DNA from: Mycobacterium sp. IS-1264
GTDB taxonomy: Bacteria; Actinomycetota; Actinomycetes; Mycobacteriales; Mycobacteriaceae
NCBI RefSeq assembly: GCF_001954195.1
Contig: NZ_MBES01000002.1
Span: 1-64,000, forward strand
Direction: 5' to 3'
DNA: 64,000 bases
This document shows positions 44,845 to 55,131 of the stretch, in pieces; position 1 is the stretch's first letter, and each line of letters starts with the position of its first letter. A program made the position numbers and the translations under genes. The notes under the pieces were generated by a model. That model saw only the letters and a list, made by a program, of their open reading frames with translations, searched no databases and was not told the DNA's origin.

Positions 44845-46830
44845 ATGGGAATCACTCGAGTGCTGGTCGCCAACCGCGGCGAGATCGCCCGGCGGGTCTT
44901 CGCCACCTGCCGGCGCCTCGGCCTGGGCACCGTCGCGGTCTACACCGATCCCGACGGCGCCGCCCCGCACGTCGCCGAGGCCGACGCGCGGGTACGGCTG
45001 TCCAAGACCAATGACTACCTCAACGCCGAAGCGATCATCGCCGCGGCCCGCGCCGCCGGCGCCGACGCCGTACACCCGGGGTACGGATTCCTTTCCGAGA
45101 ACGCCGAATTCGCGGCCGCGGTGCAAGAGGCCGGCCTGACGTGGGTCGGGCCACCGGTGGACGCGGTGCGCGCGATGGGCTCCAAGATCGAGGCCAAGAA
45201 GCTGATGGCCGCCGCCGGCGTCCCGGTGCTCGACGAACTCGATCCCGACACCGTCACCGAGGACCAGCTGCCGGTGCTGGTCAAGGCGTCCGCCGGCGGC
45301 GGCGGCCGCGGCATGCGGGTGGTTCGCGAATTATCGTCGCTGCCAGGCGAAGTCGCCGCGGCGCAGCGTGAGGCGCAATCCGCGTTCGGCGACCCCACCG
45401 TCTTCTGCGAGCGCTACCTGCCCACCGGACACCACGTGGAGGTACAAGTCATCGCCGACACCCACGGCACCGTGTGGGCCGTCGGGGAACGGGAGTGCTC
45501 GATCCAGCGCCGCCACCAAAAGATCATCGAGGAGGCGCCGTCGCCGTTGGTCGAGCGCACACCGGGCATGCGCGCCAAGCTGTTCGACGCGGCGCGGCTG
45601 GCGGCCGGCGCCATCGGTTACACGGGCGCCGGGACGGTGGAGTTCCTCGCCGACGACGAGGGCGAGTTCTACTTCCTGGAGATGAACACCCGGCTGCAGG
45701 TCGAGCACCCGGTCACCGAAGAGACCACCGGGCTCGATCTGGTCGAGCTGCAGCTCGCGGTGGCCGACGGCGACCGCCTCGATGCCGAACCCCCGGCCGG
45801 CAAAGGGTATTCGATCGAGGCCCGGCTCTACGCCGAGGATCCCGCGCACGGCTGGCAGCCGCAGGCCGGGCTGGTGCACACCATCGACGTGCCCTCGGTC
45901 GCAGCCGAGTTCGGCTCGCTGCGACGGCGGACCGGGATCCGGCTGGACTCCGGCATCGTCGCCGGCTCGACGGTGTCGATCTACTACGACCCGATGCTGG
46001 CCAAAGTCATCTCCTATGCGCCGACGCGCCGGCAGTCCGCGTTGGTGCTCGCCGATGCGCTGGCCCGCGCCCGCCTGCACGGCCTGCGCACCAATCGCGA
46101 GCTGCTGGTGAACGTGCTTCGCCACCCGGCTTTTCTCGACGGCGCCACCGATACGGCGTTTTTCGACACGCACGGCCTGGCCGGGCTGTCCGCCCCGCTG
46201 GCCGACGACGCGACGGTCCGGTTGTCCGCGATCGCCGCCGCGCTCGCCGACGCCGCACACAATCGCGCGACGGCCGACGTGTTCGCCGCGGTCCCGAGCG
46301 GCTGGCGCAATCTGGCCTCCGGCTTCCAGGTCAAGAGCTACCGCGACGACGCTGACACCGAGCACCGGGTCGAATACCGGTTCACCAGAACCGGATTGGT
46401 GCTCGCCGGAGACGAGTCCGTGGCATTGGTGTCGGCGACGCAAAATGAAGTCGTGCTATCCGACGCCGCGGGTGTCGCCTGCAGTTTCGCGGTTGCGCGC
46501 TACGGCCACGACATCCACGTCGATTCCGCGCGCGGGCCCGTTCACTTAATCGCGCTGCCACGGTTCCCCGAACCCGGTTCGGCCGTCGAGCAGGGATCCC
46601 TCGTGGCGCCCATGCCCGGCAACGTCATCCGCCTCGGTGCCGCGGTCGGCGAGGCCGTCACCGCGGGTCAGCCGCTGATCTGGCTGGAGGCGATGAAGAT
46701 GGAGCACACCATCACCGCACCGACCGACGGCGTGCTCACCCAGCTCGACGTCACGGCCGGTCAGCAAGTCGAAGTCGGCGCAGTCCTCGCGCGAGTCGAG
46801 GCGCCGTTCCAAGAAGGAGATCCAAAATGA
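44845..46830 (+). CDS. accA2: Acyl-CoA carboxylase alpha subunit (biotin carboxylase/biotin carrier)
   Basis: 661 residues. The biotin carboxylase part has VLVANRGEIARRVFATCRRL, DAVHPGYGFLSENAEFA, the ATP-grasp loop KASAGGGGRGMRVV, GERECSIQRRHQKIIEE and FLEMNTRLQVEHPVTE. The C-terminal biotinyl domain carries the biotinylated Lys in WLEAMKMEHTI. It carboxylates biotin with ATP and bicarbonate and pairs with AccD2. The ATG at 44845 is preferred; a GTG at 44836 that overlaps the accD2 stop is also possible. Confidence 0.95.
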   Translation: MGITRVLVANRGEIARRVFATCRRLGLGTVAVYTDPDGAAPHVAEADARVRLSKTNDYLNAEAIIAAARAAGADAVHPGYGFLSENAEFAAAVQEAGLTWVGPPVDAVRAMGSKIEAKKLMAAAGVPVLDELDPDTVTEDQLPVLVKASAGGGGRGMRVVRELSSLPGEVAAAQREAQSAFGDPTVFCERYLPTGHHVEVQVIADTHGTVWAVGERECSIQRRHQKIIEEAPSPLVERTPGMRAKLFDAARLAAGAIGYTGAGTVEFLADDEGEFYFLEMNTRLQVEHPVTEETTGLDLVELQLAVADGDRLDAEPPAGKGYSIEARLYAEDPAHGWQPQAGLVHTIDVPSVAAEFGSLRRRTGIRLDSGIVAGSTVSIYYDPMLAKVISYAPTRRQSALVLADALARARLHGLRTNRELLVNVLRHPAFLDGATDTAFFDTHGLAGLSAPLADDATVRLSAIAAALADAAHNRATADVFAAVPSGWRNLASGFQVKSYRDDADTEHRVEYRFTRTGLVLAGDESVALVSATQNEVVLSDAAGVACSFAVARYGHDIHVDSARGPVHLIALPRFPEPGSAVEQGSLVAPMPGNVIRLGAAVGEAVTAGQPLIWLEAMKMEHTITAPTDGVLTQLDVTAGQQVEVGAVLARVEAPFQEGDPK

Positions 46831-47993
46831 CCGATACCAGCTTCATCGAGAGCGAGGAGCGCCAGGCGCTGCGCAAGTCGGTGGCCGCGTGGGCGTCTGG
46901 CTACGGCGCCGAGTACTACCTGAAGAAGGCGCGCGCACACGAGCACACCGACGAGTTATGGTCCGAGGCAGGCAAACTCGGATTTCTCGGGGTGAACCTG
47001 CCCGAGGAGTACGGCGGTGGCGGCGCCGGTATGTACGAGCTGTCGCTAGTGATGGAGGAGATGGCCGCCGCAGGGAGCGCACTGCTGCTGATGGTGGTGT
47101 CGCCCGCCATCAACGGCACGATCATCAGCAAGTTCGGTACCGAGGAGCAAAAGAAGCGCTGGATTCCCGCCATCGCGGACGGCTCGTTGACGATGGCCTT
47201 CGCCATCACCGAACCGGATGCCGGATCCAACTCGCACAAGATCATCACCACCGCCCGTCGCGACGGTAGCGACTGGATTCTCAAGGGCCAGAAGGTCTTC
47301 ATCTCCGGCATCGACCAGGCGCAGGCGGTGCTGGTGGTGGCTCGCACCGAGGAGGCCAAGACCGGCAAGCTGCGCCCGGCGCTGTTCGTGGTGCCCACCG
47401 ATGCTCCCGGCTTCACCTATACCCCCATCGACATGGAGCTGATCAGCCCCGAACGGCAGTTCCAGGTCTTCCTCGACGATGTCCGGCTGCCGTCGGATGC
47501 GCTCGTCGGGGCCGAGGACGCCGCCATCGCACAGCTTTTCGCGGGCCTGAACCCCGAGCGGATCATGGGCGCGGCCAGCTCGGTGGGCATGGGGCGGTTC
47601 GCGCTGGAGAGGGCCGTGGACTACGTCAAGACCCGGCAGGTCTGGTCCACCCCGATCGGCGCGCACCAGGGGCTGTCACATCCGTTGGCGCAGTGCCACA
47701 TTGAGGTCCAGCTCGCCAAGCTGATGATGCAGAAGGCGGCGACGCTCTACGACAGCGGCGACGACATGGGCGCGGCCGAGGCCGCCAATATGGCCAAATA
47801 CGCTGCGGCCGAGGCGGCTACGCGCTCGGTCGACCAGGCCGTGCAATCGATGGGCGGCAACGGGCTGACGCAGGAATACGGCGTCGCCGCGATGCTGACA
47901 TCCGCCCGGCTGGGCCGAATCGCCCCGATCAGTCGCGAGATGGTGTTGAACTTCGTCGCACAGACATCGCTGGGCCTGCCTCGGTCGTACTGA
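46827..47993 (+). CDS. fadE12: Acyl-CoA dehydrogenase
   Basis: 388 residues. Family motifs are TMAFAITEPDAGSNSHKI, WILKGQKVFISGIDQA, FQVFLDDVRLPSDALVG, SVGMGRFALERAVDYVKTRQ and the C-terminal QSMGGNGLTQEYGVAAML. It catalyses an acyl-CoA alpha-beta oxidation. The start overlaps accA2 (ATGA) and the stop overlaps echA7 by one base (TGATG). A second dehydrogenase in one operon suggests two successive oxidation steps or two chain lengths. Confidence 0.94.
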   Translation: MTDTSFIESEERQALRKSVAAWASGYGAEYYLKKARAHEHTDELWSEAGKLGFLGVNLPEEYGGGGAGMYELSLVMEEMAAAGSALLLMVVSPAINGTIISKFGTEEQKKRWIPAIADGSLTMAFAITEPDAGSNSHKIITTARRDGSDWILKGQKVFISGIDQAQAVLVVARTEEAKTGKLRPALFVVPTDAPGFTYTPIDMELISPERQFQVFLDDVRLPSDALVGAEDAAIAQLFAGLNPERIMGAASSVGMGRFALERAVDYVKTRQVWSTPIGAHQGLSHPLAQCHIEVQLAKLMMQKAATLYDSGDDMGAAEAANMAKYAAAEAATRSVDQAVQSMGGNGLTQEYGVAAMLTSARLGRIAPISREMVLNFVAQTSLGLPRSY

Positions 47994-48763
47994 TGGATGC
48001 CGTCGTCGAATACTCGGTCGACGGGCACGTCGCCCGGCTGACGCTGAACTCCCCGCACAACCGCAACGCGCTGTCGACGGCTCTGGTCGATCAACTGCAT
48101 CGGGGACTCCGCGACGCTGCCGCGGACCCGCAAGTGCGGGTGGTCGTGCTGGGCCACACCGGTGGCACCTTCTGCGCCGGGGCAGACCTGAGCGAGGCCG
48201 GCGACGGGGATCCGTTCGAGTTGGCCGTGGGCCGGGCCCGCGAAATGACCGCGCTGATGCGCGCCATCGTCGAATCGCCGCTGCCGGTGATCGCCGCGAT
48301 CAACGGGCACGTCCGGGCCGGCGGGTTCGGGCTCGTCGGCGCGTGCGACATCGCGGTCGCGGGTCCGCGCAGTACCTTCGCGCTGACCGAGGCGCGCATC
48401 GGGGTGGCGCCGGCGATCATCTCGCTGACGCTGCTGCCGAAGATGTCTTCGAGAGCCGCCGCCCGCTACTACCTCACCGGCGAGACGTTCGACGCCGCCG
48501 CGGCCGCGGAGATCGGGTTGATCACGATGGCGGCCGAGGACGTGGACGCCGCGGTAGCGAACTTGGTCGCCGACGTGAGCCGCGGCTCTCCACAGGGCCT
48601 CGCGGCGTCAAAGGCGTTGACGACGGCCGCCGTGCTGGAAGGGTTCGATCGCGACGCTGAGCGGCTCTGCGAGGAGTCGGCGCGGCTGTTCGTCTCCGAC
48701 GAAGCGCGGGAAGGCATGCTCGCGTTCCTGCAGAAACGTCCGCCTCGTTGGGCAAACGTCTAA
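47993..48763 (+). CDS. echA7: Enoyl-CoA hydratase/isomerase family protein
   Basis: 256 residues of the crotonase fold. VARLTLNSPHNRNALSTALV, the oxyanion-hole segment GTFCAGADLSEAGD, and AAINGHVRAGGFGLVGACDI with DIAVAGPRSTFALTEARIGV are all present. It hydrates an enoyl-CoA, or with the acc genes could act as a methylglutaconyl-CoA hydratase. It is the last gene of the operon; the following 112 bases show no gene. In H37Rv the csoR-ctpV genes follow here as I recall, but they are absent. Confidence 0.93.
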   Translation: MDAVVEYSVDGHVARLTLNSPHNRNALSTALVDQLHRGLRDAAADPQVRVVVLGHTGGTFCAGADLSEAGDGDPFELAVGRAREMTALMRAIVESPLPVIAAINGHVRAGGFGLVGACDIAVAGPRSTFALTEARIGVAPAIISLTLLPKMSSRAAARYYLTGETFDAAAAAEIGLITMAAEDVDAAVANLVADVSRGSPQGLAASKALTTAAVLEGFDRDAERLCEESARLFVSDEAREGMLAFLQKRPPRWANV

Positions 48764-48875
48764 CTACCAGCGGGGATGGGGGAACGGGCCTGACGATCGA
48801 GCGTGGCCTGGGAGGAAGGTTGCAGTTTAGCCAACCCACTTGCAGCAAAACTTCTACGTCGTACGCTCGTGGATG

Positions 48876-49478
48876 ATGAGCAACCCAGCGCAGCCCGAAG
48901 CAAACGACACACGCGACCAATCGTCGCGGGCGGGCGACACCGATCGCATCCAGATCGCGCAGTTGCTCGCTTACGCCGCCGAACAGGGCCGCCTGCAGCT
49001 CAAGGACTACGAAGACCGCCTGACCAAGGCATACGCCGCGACCACGTACGAGGAGCTGGACCAGCTGCGGGCCGACCTGCCGGGTTCGACGATGATCCCG
49101 CGCCGGGGCAGCAAGCTCAATCCGGCGCCCTCCACCCTGCTGCTGGCGTTGATGAGCGGATTCGAGCGTCGCGGCCGATGGAATGTCCCGAAGAAGCTGA
49201 CCACCTTCACCCTCTGGGGCAGCGGGGTCGTGGACTTGCGTTACGCCGACTTCACCTCAACCGAGGTCGACATTCACGCGATCTCGATCATGGGCGTGCA
49301 GAACTTCCTGCTGCCCCCCGAAGTCAACGTCGAAATCCACGGACGCGGCGTGATGGGTGGCTTCGACCGCGCCGTCCTGGGCCAGGGCACGCCGGGAGCG
49401 CCGAAGGTCAAGATTCGCGGCTGGTCGTTCTGGGGCGGCGTCGGCATCAGGCGTAAGGCCCGCCGGTCCCGCGGGTAG
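48876..49478 (+). CDS. DUF1707 (SHOCT-like) domain protein, Rv0966c-like
   Basis: 200 residues. The N-terminal 55 residues (RIQIAQLLAYAAEQGRLQLK, then EDRLTKAYAATTYEELDQL) form the DUF1707 domain. The C-terminal part (NVPKKLTTFTLWGSGVVDLR, then VDIHAISIMGVQNFLLPPEV) is a beta-helical cell-wall-active antibiotics-response-like domain. A likely regulator or envelope-associated protein; function unknown. The ATG at 48876 gives the 200 residues recalled for the homologue. The stop is 12 bases from the convergent VWA gene. Confidence 0.8.
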   Translation: MSNPAQPEANDTRDQSSRAGDTDRIQIAQLLAYAAEQGRLQLKDYEDRLTKAYAATTYEELDQLRADLPGSTMIPRRGSKLNPAPSTLLLALMSGFERRGRWNVPKKLTTFTLWGSGVVDLRYADFTSTEVDIHAISIMGVQNFLLPPEVNVEIHGRGVMGGFDRAVLGQGTPGAPKVKIRGWSFWGGVGIRRKARRSRG

Positions 49479-49490
49479 TCACGAAAGCCG

Positions 49491-51476
49491 TCAGCGACGG
49501 CGTCGGGATCGCAGGTAGTCGCCCACCACCGCGGCGCCCAGCCCGTCGAGATCGGGCACCACGACACGTCCCTCCACGCGCCGCGCGACCTGGTCGATAA
49601 ACCGGGCCAGGCCGGGGTCGCTGCCCAGCCGGAAGATTGTGACTTGCGCGCCGAGCCGGGCCATCTCGTCGAACCCGCGCACGGTGTGCGCAATGGTCCG
49701 CGGATGCGGCGGATAGTCGAAAAACACCGCGGAAGACCCCTCACCGTCGAAGTCCTCCAGATGCGCGGTCGGCTCGCCGTCGGTCACCACCAGCACGACG
49801 GGCTGCGCGTTGGGGTGCCGGCGCAGGTGACGCCCGGCCAGCGCGAGTGCGTGATGCAGGTTGGTGCCCTGCTCGTAGACGCCTTCCAGGCCGGTCAGCT
49901 CCGCCGCGGTCACCGTCCGGGCGTACCGGCCAAACGCGATGATCTGCAACGCATCCGACCGAAACCGCGTGCATACCAGATGATTGAGCGCGAGCGCCGT
50001 CTGCTTCATCGGCAGCCAGCGGTTCTCCATCACCATCGAAAACGAAGTGTCCACCAACAGCGCCACCGCCGCCTGGGTGCGCGTTTCGGTCTCGGAGACT
50101 TCCACGTCGTCGACGGTTATCCGGATCGGTCCGGCCCCGTCCTCCAGCGTCGCGGTTCCCGCCTGCCGCAGCACCGCATTGGTCAGCGTGCGCGAGATGT
50201 TCCACGGCTCGGTGTCACCGAATTGCCAGGGCCGGGTGGCGCCGGTCAGCTCGCCGGCGGCCCCCGCCCGACGATGATCACGCTCACCATGCCGACCGGA
50301 AAGCTGTTGCGCCACATCGCGTAACGCCGTCTCGCCGAGCCTGCGCATGGCCTTCGGGGAAAGCCGCCACTGGCCATCGGAACCACGATCCAGGAAACCC
50401 TGGTTCACCAGCGCGCGTTCCAGTTCGGCGAGCGTTCGGGCGTCGACGGCGGCGTCGTCGCCAAGCTGACGGGCCAGCGCGTCGAGATCGACGTCGTCCA
50501 TCGTGGCGCCCGGATAGCTCTGCGAAAGCTGCTCGGCCAGCTGCTCCAGCTCGGCGATGTCGGACAGCGCCTGAGTCCCCTCACCCATGCCGAACGGGTT
50601 GTCACCGGAGAACTGCTCGGAGCCGGTCCAGTCCTCCCCCGGCCGAGCGGCCTGCAGGTGCGCATCGAGCCGATTCAGCGCGTTCATCAACGACGGTGAA
50701 CCAAATGCCTGCTGCGCCAAGGCATCCAGCTCGGCCCGCTGCTCGGGGCTCAGGCTGTTGCGGAAACGCTGCGCGGCGGCGGCGCGCTTGGCCAGCGAGT
50801 CCAGCAGCTCCTCGACATTGCGCGGGTTCTCCGGGAAGAATTCGCCGTGCTTGTCCATGAAGTCTTGGAAGTCCTGTTGCGTGTCCTCACCGCGGGCGTG
50901 CTTGTCCAGCAGCTCGTTGAGGTCATCCAGCATCTCGCTGACGCGCTGGCGATCCTCTTCGGTGGCGCCCTCCAGCGCCTGTTTCATACCCGCGAAGCGC
51001 TGGTCCAGCATCTCGCGGCCGAGCAAATCCTTGATCTGCTCGTACTTTTCGCGCGCCTCGGCGCTGCGCCAGTTGTAGTCGGAAAGCTCCTGAACAGCTT
51101 TGGCCGGCGAGGCCGGCAGCGAGTCCAGCTGCAGTTCGCCGAAGCGGGCGTCGTCGTCGAGCGCGCGGGCCAGCTCCTTGCGTTCGGCTAGCACGGCCTC
51201 GTCGAGCAGCTTTTTGATCTCCTGCAGCGTGCCGTCCAAGTTGTTGCGGCGCAACAGGTCCCGTCGTCTGCGGTTGGCCTCGGCCGCGAGCCGGTCGGCG
51301 CCGGGCATGTTCTTGGTGCCGCGGCGAAGCAGCTCGGACAGCGCGCGGCGCGGCGACGTGCCGGCCATGACATCCTGCCCGATCTGCTCGAGCGCCTCGC
51401 GCAGATCCACCGGCGGGGCCAGCGGGTCGGGCCCGCCGGTGTACGCCGAGTAGCGCGACGAGTGCCCTTTAGCCAT
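49491..51476 (-). CDS. VWA domain protein partner of a MoxR/chelatase-type AAA ATPase
   Basis: 661 residues. The start MAKGHSSRYSAYTGGPDPLA gives the family N-terminus. A long charged helical region (about 60-400, rich in Glu/Leu/Arg) follows. The C-terminal von Willebrand A domain has the MIDAS motif in LLVDTSFSMVMENRW and later LVVTDGEPTAHL. In such systems the VWA protein receives mechanical or chaperone-like action from the ATPase encoded next to it. Its start lies inside the 3' end of the ATPase gene (8-base overlap). From recall it is Rv0959. Confidence 0.88.
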   Translation of the reverse strand: MAKGHSSRYSAYTGGPDPLAPPVDLREALEQIGQDVMAGTSPRRALSELLRRGTKNMPGADRLAAEANRRRRDLLRRNNLDGTLQEIKKLLDEAVLAERKELARALDDDARFGELQLDSLPASPAKAVQELSDYNWRSAEAREKYEQIKDLLGREMLDQRFAGMKQALEGATEEDRQRVSEMLDDLNELLDKHARGEDTQQDFQDFMDKHGEFFPENPRNVEELLDSLAKRAAAAQRFRNSLSPEQRAELDALAQQAFGSPSLMNALNRLDAHLQAARPGEDWTGSEQFSGDNPFGMGEGTQALSDIAELEQLAEQLSQSYPGATMDDVDLDALARQLGDDAAVDARTLAELERALVNQGFLDRGSDGQWRLSPKAMRRLGETALRDVAQQLSGRHGERDHRRAGAAGELTGATRPWQFGDTEPWNISRTLTNAVLRQAGTATLEDGAGPIRITVDDVEVSETETRTQAAVALLVDTSFSMVMENRWLPMKQTALALNHLVCTRFRSDALQIIAFGRYARTVTAAELTGLEGVYEQGTNLHHALALAGRHLRRHPNAQPVVLVVTDGEPTAHLEDFDGEGSSAVFFDYPPHPRTIAHTVRGFDEMARLGAQVTIFRLGSDPGLARFIDQVARRVEGRVVVPDLDGLGAAVVGDYLRSRRRR

Positions 51477-52851
51477 AAACGGTTTGGCCCTCCCCGGACA
51501 CCTTGTCGATCCGCTTGGCCAAGTACAGCGCCTCCAGCGCGAGTTCCAGTGCCGCGGCACGCTCGCCTTCGGATTCGGCGCCCAGCTTTTTCGCGATCTT
51601 GTCGACCACCGGCAGCCCCGGCACCGCCGCCAGCACGTCCTTGGCCGACACCCGCTCACCCGTCGTCACCGCCGAACCGGCCTCGACCGCGGCCACCAGC
51701 GAGCCGACGTCGATGCCGCCGAGGACCCGCGACGCGGTATCGGCGGTCGCGCGGCGCAACAGGTGTTCGAGCACCGCCTGTTCGCGGCCTTCCTCGCCGG
51801 ACTCGAATTCCAGCTTGCCGCGCAGCACGTCGATCACCGTGCCGAGGTCGACCACGCGGGCCACGGGATCGGTCTCCCCCAGCACCGCGCCGCGATGCCG
51901 CGCGGCGGCCGCGACGGTCTCGGCCGCGGCGATCGCGAACCGCGCCGACACCCCCGAGCGCTGGTCGACCGAACTGGACTCGCGCAGGTAGCGGGCGAAC
52001 CGGGCCATCACCTGGACCAGGTAGTCCGGGACCTGCGCGCTCAGGTGTGCCTCCTGGGTGATCACGCCCACCTCGGCCTCGAGCTCCAGCGGGTAATGCG
52101 TCCGGATCTCCGCGCCGAAGCGGTCCTTGAGCGGCGTGATGATGCGGCCTCGGTTGGTGTAGTCCTCGGGGTTCGCGCTGGCCACCACCAACACATCCAG
52201 CGGCAGGCGCAGCGTGTAGCCGCGGACCTGGATGTCGCGCTCCTCCATGACGTTGAGCATCGACACCTGGATGCGCTCGGCGAGATCGGGCAGTTCGTTG
52301 ACCGCCACGATGCCGCGGTGGGCCCGCGGGATCAGCCCGTAGGCGATGGTCTCCGGGTCGCCGAGGCTGCGGCCCTCGGCCACCTTGATCGGGTCGATGT
52401 CACCGACCAGGTCGGCCACGCTGGTGTCGGGCGTGGCGAGCTTCTCGGTATAGCGTTCGCTGCGGTGCTTCCAGGCCACCGGCAGGTCGTCGCCGAGCGT
52501 GGCGGCCCGCCGGATCGACTCGGGTGTGATCGGCGTGTAGGGATGCTCACCCAATTCGGCACCGCCGATCACCGGTGTCCACTCGTCGAGCAGCCCGGCC
52601 AGCGCCCGCAACAACCGGGTTTTGCCCTGGCCGCGTTCGCCCAGCAGGACGAAGTCGTGGCCGGCGATCAGCGCCCGCTCCACCTGCGGCAAGACGGTGT
52701 CGTCGAAACCCAGGATGCCCGGCCAGACCTCATCGCCCTCGGCCAACGCGGTCAGCAGGTTCTCTCGGATTTCCTGCTTGACTCCGCGTTCACGATGGCC
52801 GCTTGCGCGCAGTTCGCCGACCGTGCGGGGCAGGTTATTCGGTGATGCCAC
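51469..52851 (-). CDS. MoxR/magnesium-chelatase-like AAA+ ATPase
   Basis: 460 residues. Walker A is LLGERGQGKTRLLRAL; then VNELPDLAERIQVSMLNVME (Walker B region), LRLPLDVLVVASANPEDYTN (sensor 1) and GRIITPLKDRFGAEIRTHYP follow. The C-terminal lid has VSARFAIAAAETVAAAA. It is similar to the ATPase subunit of Mg-chelatase but no tetrapyrrole genes are near. With the VWA protein it probably assembles or activates another protein complex. The start is a GTG at 52851. From recall it is Rv0958. Confidence 0.87.
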   Translation of the reverse strand: MASPNNLPRTVGELRASGHRERGVKQEIRENLLTALAEGDEVWPGILGFDDTVLPQVERALIAGHDFVLLGERGQGKTRLLRALAGLLDEWTPVIGGAELGEHPYTPITPESIRRAATLGDDLPVAWKHRSERYTEKLATPDTSVADLVGDIDPIKVAEGRSLGDPETIAYGLIPRAHRGIVAVNELPDLAERIQVSMLNVMEERDIQVRGYTLRLPLDVLVVASANPEDYTNRGRIITPLKDRFGAEIRTHYPLELEAEVGVITQEAHLSAQVPDYLVQVMARFARYLRESSSVDQRSGVSARFAIAAAETVAAAARHRGAVLGETDPVARVVDLGTVIDVLRGKLEFESGEEGREQAVLEHLLRRATADTASRVLGGIDVGSLVAAVEAGSAVTTGERVSAKDVLAAVPGLPVVDKIAKKLGAESEGERAAALELALEALYLAKRIDKVSGEGQTVYG

Positions 52852-52895
52852 CTCTCCAAGCTACGCGTTGGCCACCCGCATCACAGTGCGGGCGT

Positions 52896-54476
52896 TCAGT
52901 GAGCGAAGTGGCGCGCGCCGGTGAGGTACACGGTGACGCCGGCCTTGGCGGCGGCCTCGGTCACCTCGTCGTCGCGCACCGATCCCCCCGGATGCACTAT
53001 CGCCTTGACCCCGGCGGCGGCCAGCGTCTCGAGCCCGTCGGGGAACGGAAAGAAGGCGTCGGACGCCGCGACCGCGCCCCGGACCCGGTCGCCGCCGCGG
53101 GCAACAGCCAGCCGCGCGGCGTCGACCCGGTTTACCTGACCCATCCCGACGCCGATGGTGGCGCCGTCCGCCGCGATCACGATCGCGTTTGACTTGACCG
53201 CGCGGCAGGTGCGCCACGCAAAGACCAAGTCGGTCAACGTCTCCGGGCCGGCCGGTGAGCCGGTCGCCAAAGTCCAGTTCGCGGGATTGTCACCGTGTGC
53301 ATCCAGCTCGTCGCGCTGCTGCATCAGCAGCCCCCCGCTGACGGGCCGCAGCTCGGTCCCGCCGGTCAGCGGCTCGGAGGCCACCAGCACCCGGATGTTC
53401 TTCTTTCGTGTCAGCACGTCCAGGGCGCCCGGCGCATACGCGGGCGCGACGATCACCTCGGTGAAGATGGTGCTCACGTATTCCGCCATCTCGACGGTGA
53501 CTTCGGAGTTCGACGCGATGACTCCCCCGAAGGCGCTCAGCGGATCGCACTCGTGCGCCTTGCGATGCGCATCCGCGACCGACACCGACGAGATGGCGAT
53601 CCCACATGGGTTGGCGTGCTTGATGATTGCCACACACGTCTGTTCGTGGTCGAAGGCCGCCCGCCACGCCGCGTCGGCGTCGGTGAAGTTGTTGTAGGAC
53701 ATCTCTTTTCCGTGCAGCTGCTCCGCCTGCGCCAGGCCCGGCCAGGCGCCGGGGTCGCTGTAGAGCGCGGCCTGTTGGTGGGGGTTCTCGCCGTAGCGCA
53801 GCATCGCCGAACGGCGCCAGCCGCGAGCGAACCATTCGGGAAACGCCGTCGGTGGATGTTCGGGCGCCAGCGTCGACTCCATCCAGCTCGCGACGGCGAT
53901 GTCGTACTCCGCGGTGTGCTGAAACGCCAGCGACGCCAGCTTTTTGCGCTCGGCGAGGCTGAATCCGCCATTGCGCACCGCGGCGAGCACCCCGTCGTAT
54001 CCGAGTGGGTCGGTGACAACGGCCACGCTGGGATGGTTTTTCGCGGCCGCCCGGACCATCGACGGCCCGCCGATGTCGATCTGCTCGACGCATTCATCGA
54101 TGCCGGCACCGGAGTCGACGGTCTGGCTGAACGGATAGAGGTTGACGACCACCAGTTCGAAGGCCGCGATCCCCAGCTGCTCGAGCGCCGCGGCGTGTTC
54201 GGGTTTGCGCAAGTCGGCCAGCAGGCCGGCGTGCACCCGTGGGTGCAGCGTCTTGACCCGGCCGTCGAGCACCTCCGGGAAGCCAGTCAGTTCCTCGACG
54301 GGTGTCACCGGAATGCCTTCGCCGGCAATGGTTTTGGCCGTTGATCCGGTCGAGACGATTTCGACGCCGGCCGCACTCAGCCCCCGGGCCAGGTCGGCCA
54401 ACCCGGTCTTGTCGTAGACGCTGATCAGCGCGCGGCGAATCGGCCTTCTTGACTCATCGGTGCTTGCTGTGCTCAT
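52896..54476 (-). CDS. purH: AICAR transformylase/IMP cyclohydrolase
   Basis: 526 residues. The N-terminal IMP cyclohydrolase (MGS fold) has [41 protein letters not shown] and VNLYPF. The C-terminal transformylase has [39 protein letters not shown] and [20 protein letters not shown]. It catalyses the last two steps of IMP synthesis. It overlaps purN by four bases (ATGA), an arrangement that couples two folate-dependent purine steps. Confidence 0.97.
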   Translation of the reverse strand: MSTASTDESRRPIRRALISVYDKTGLADLARGLSAAGVEIVSTGSTAKTIAGEGIPVTPVEELTGFPEVLDGRVKTLHPRVHAGLLADLRKPEHAAALEQLGIAAFELVVVNLYPFSQTVDSGAGIDECVEQIDIGGPSMVRAAAKNHPSVAVVTDPLGYDGVLAAVRNGGFSLAERKKLASLAFQHTAEYDIAVASWMESTLAPEHPPTAFPEWFARGWRRSAMLRYGENPHQQAALYSDPGAWPGLAQAEQLHGKEMSYNNFTDADAAWRAAFDHEQTCVAIIKHANPCGIAISSVSVADAHRKAHECDPLSAFGGVIASNSEVTVEMAEYVSTIFTEVIVAPAYAPGALDVLTRKKNIRVLVASEPLTGGTELRPVSGGLLMQQRDELDAHGDNPANWTLATGSPAGPETLTDLVFAWRTCRAVKSNAIVIAADGATIGVGMGQVNRVDAARLAVARGGDRVRGAVAASDAFFPFPDGLETLAAAGVKAIVHPGGSVRDDEVTEAAAKAGVTVYLTGARHFAH

Positions 54477-55102
54477 CCCAGGGTCGCCTTTCGTCCGATC
54501 CAGGTCACGCCGCGCGTCGCGATCGCGGCCACCACATCCACCAGCAGCTGCCGTTCGGTGACCTTGATGCGTTCGTGCAGTGTCTCTTCGGTGTCGCCGT
54601 CCAGCACCGGAACTGATTGCTGCGCCAATATCGGCCCGGTGTCGGTGCCGGCGTCCACCAGGTGCACCGTACAGCCTGTGACCCGTACGCCATAGGCCAG
54701 CGCTTCGGGTACCGCGTGCGCCCCGGGAAACGCCGGCAGCAGCGCCGGATGGGTATTGAGTATGCGACCGAGGTACCGCGAAAGAAACTGTGGTCCAAGT
54801 AGTTTCATGAATCCGGCGGACACGATCAGATCCGGCGCGTGCGCCGCGGCGGCCTCGGTGATGGCGGCGTCCCAGGCGTCGCGGTCTGAGTGATCGCCGA
54901 GCCGGACGGTGAACGTCGGCACGGACGCCGCCTGAGCGATCTCCAGCGCCAGGCAGTCGCGATCGGCACCGACGGCGACCACCCGAGCCGGATAGTCGCC
55001 GACCGCGGCGGCGAGTAGCGAGTTCAGAAGCGAACCGGTCCCCGATGCGAGCACCACGAGCCGAGCCGGTGCGCTCGGGGGCACGTGGAGCGGTTGCTGC
55101 AC
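54473..55102 (-). CDS. purN: Phosphoribosylglycinamide formyltransferase
   Basis: 209 residues. [18 protein letters not shown] at the N-terminus, [20 protein letters not shown], and the catalytic block [19 protein letters not shown] with [18 protein letters not shown] identify PurN. It transfers a formyl group from 10-formyl-THF to GAR. The GTG start at 55102 is used. The upstream 99 bases contain a tandem repeat. It is the first gene of purN-purH. Confidence 0.95.
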   Translation of the reverse strand: MQQPLHVPPSAPARLVVLASGTGSLLNSLLAAAVGDYPARVVAVGADRDCLALEIAQAASVPTFTVRLGDHSDRDAWDAAITEAAAAHAPDLIVSAGFMKLLGPQFLSRYLGRILNTHPALLPAFPGAHAVPEALAYGVRVTGCTVHLVDAGTDTGPILAQQSVPVLDGDTEETLHERIKVTERQLLVDVVAAIATRGVTWIGRKATLG

Positions 55103-55131
55103 ACCGGCGAGCCTACTGTCTTCGACCCCGC

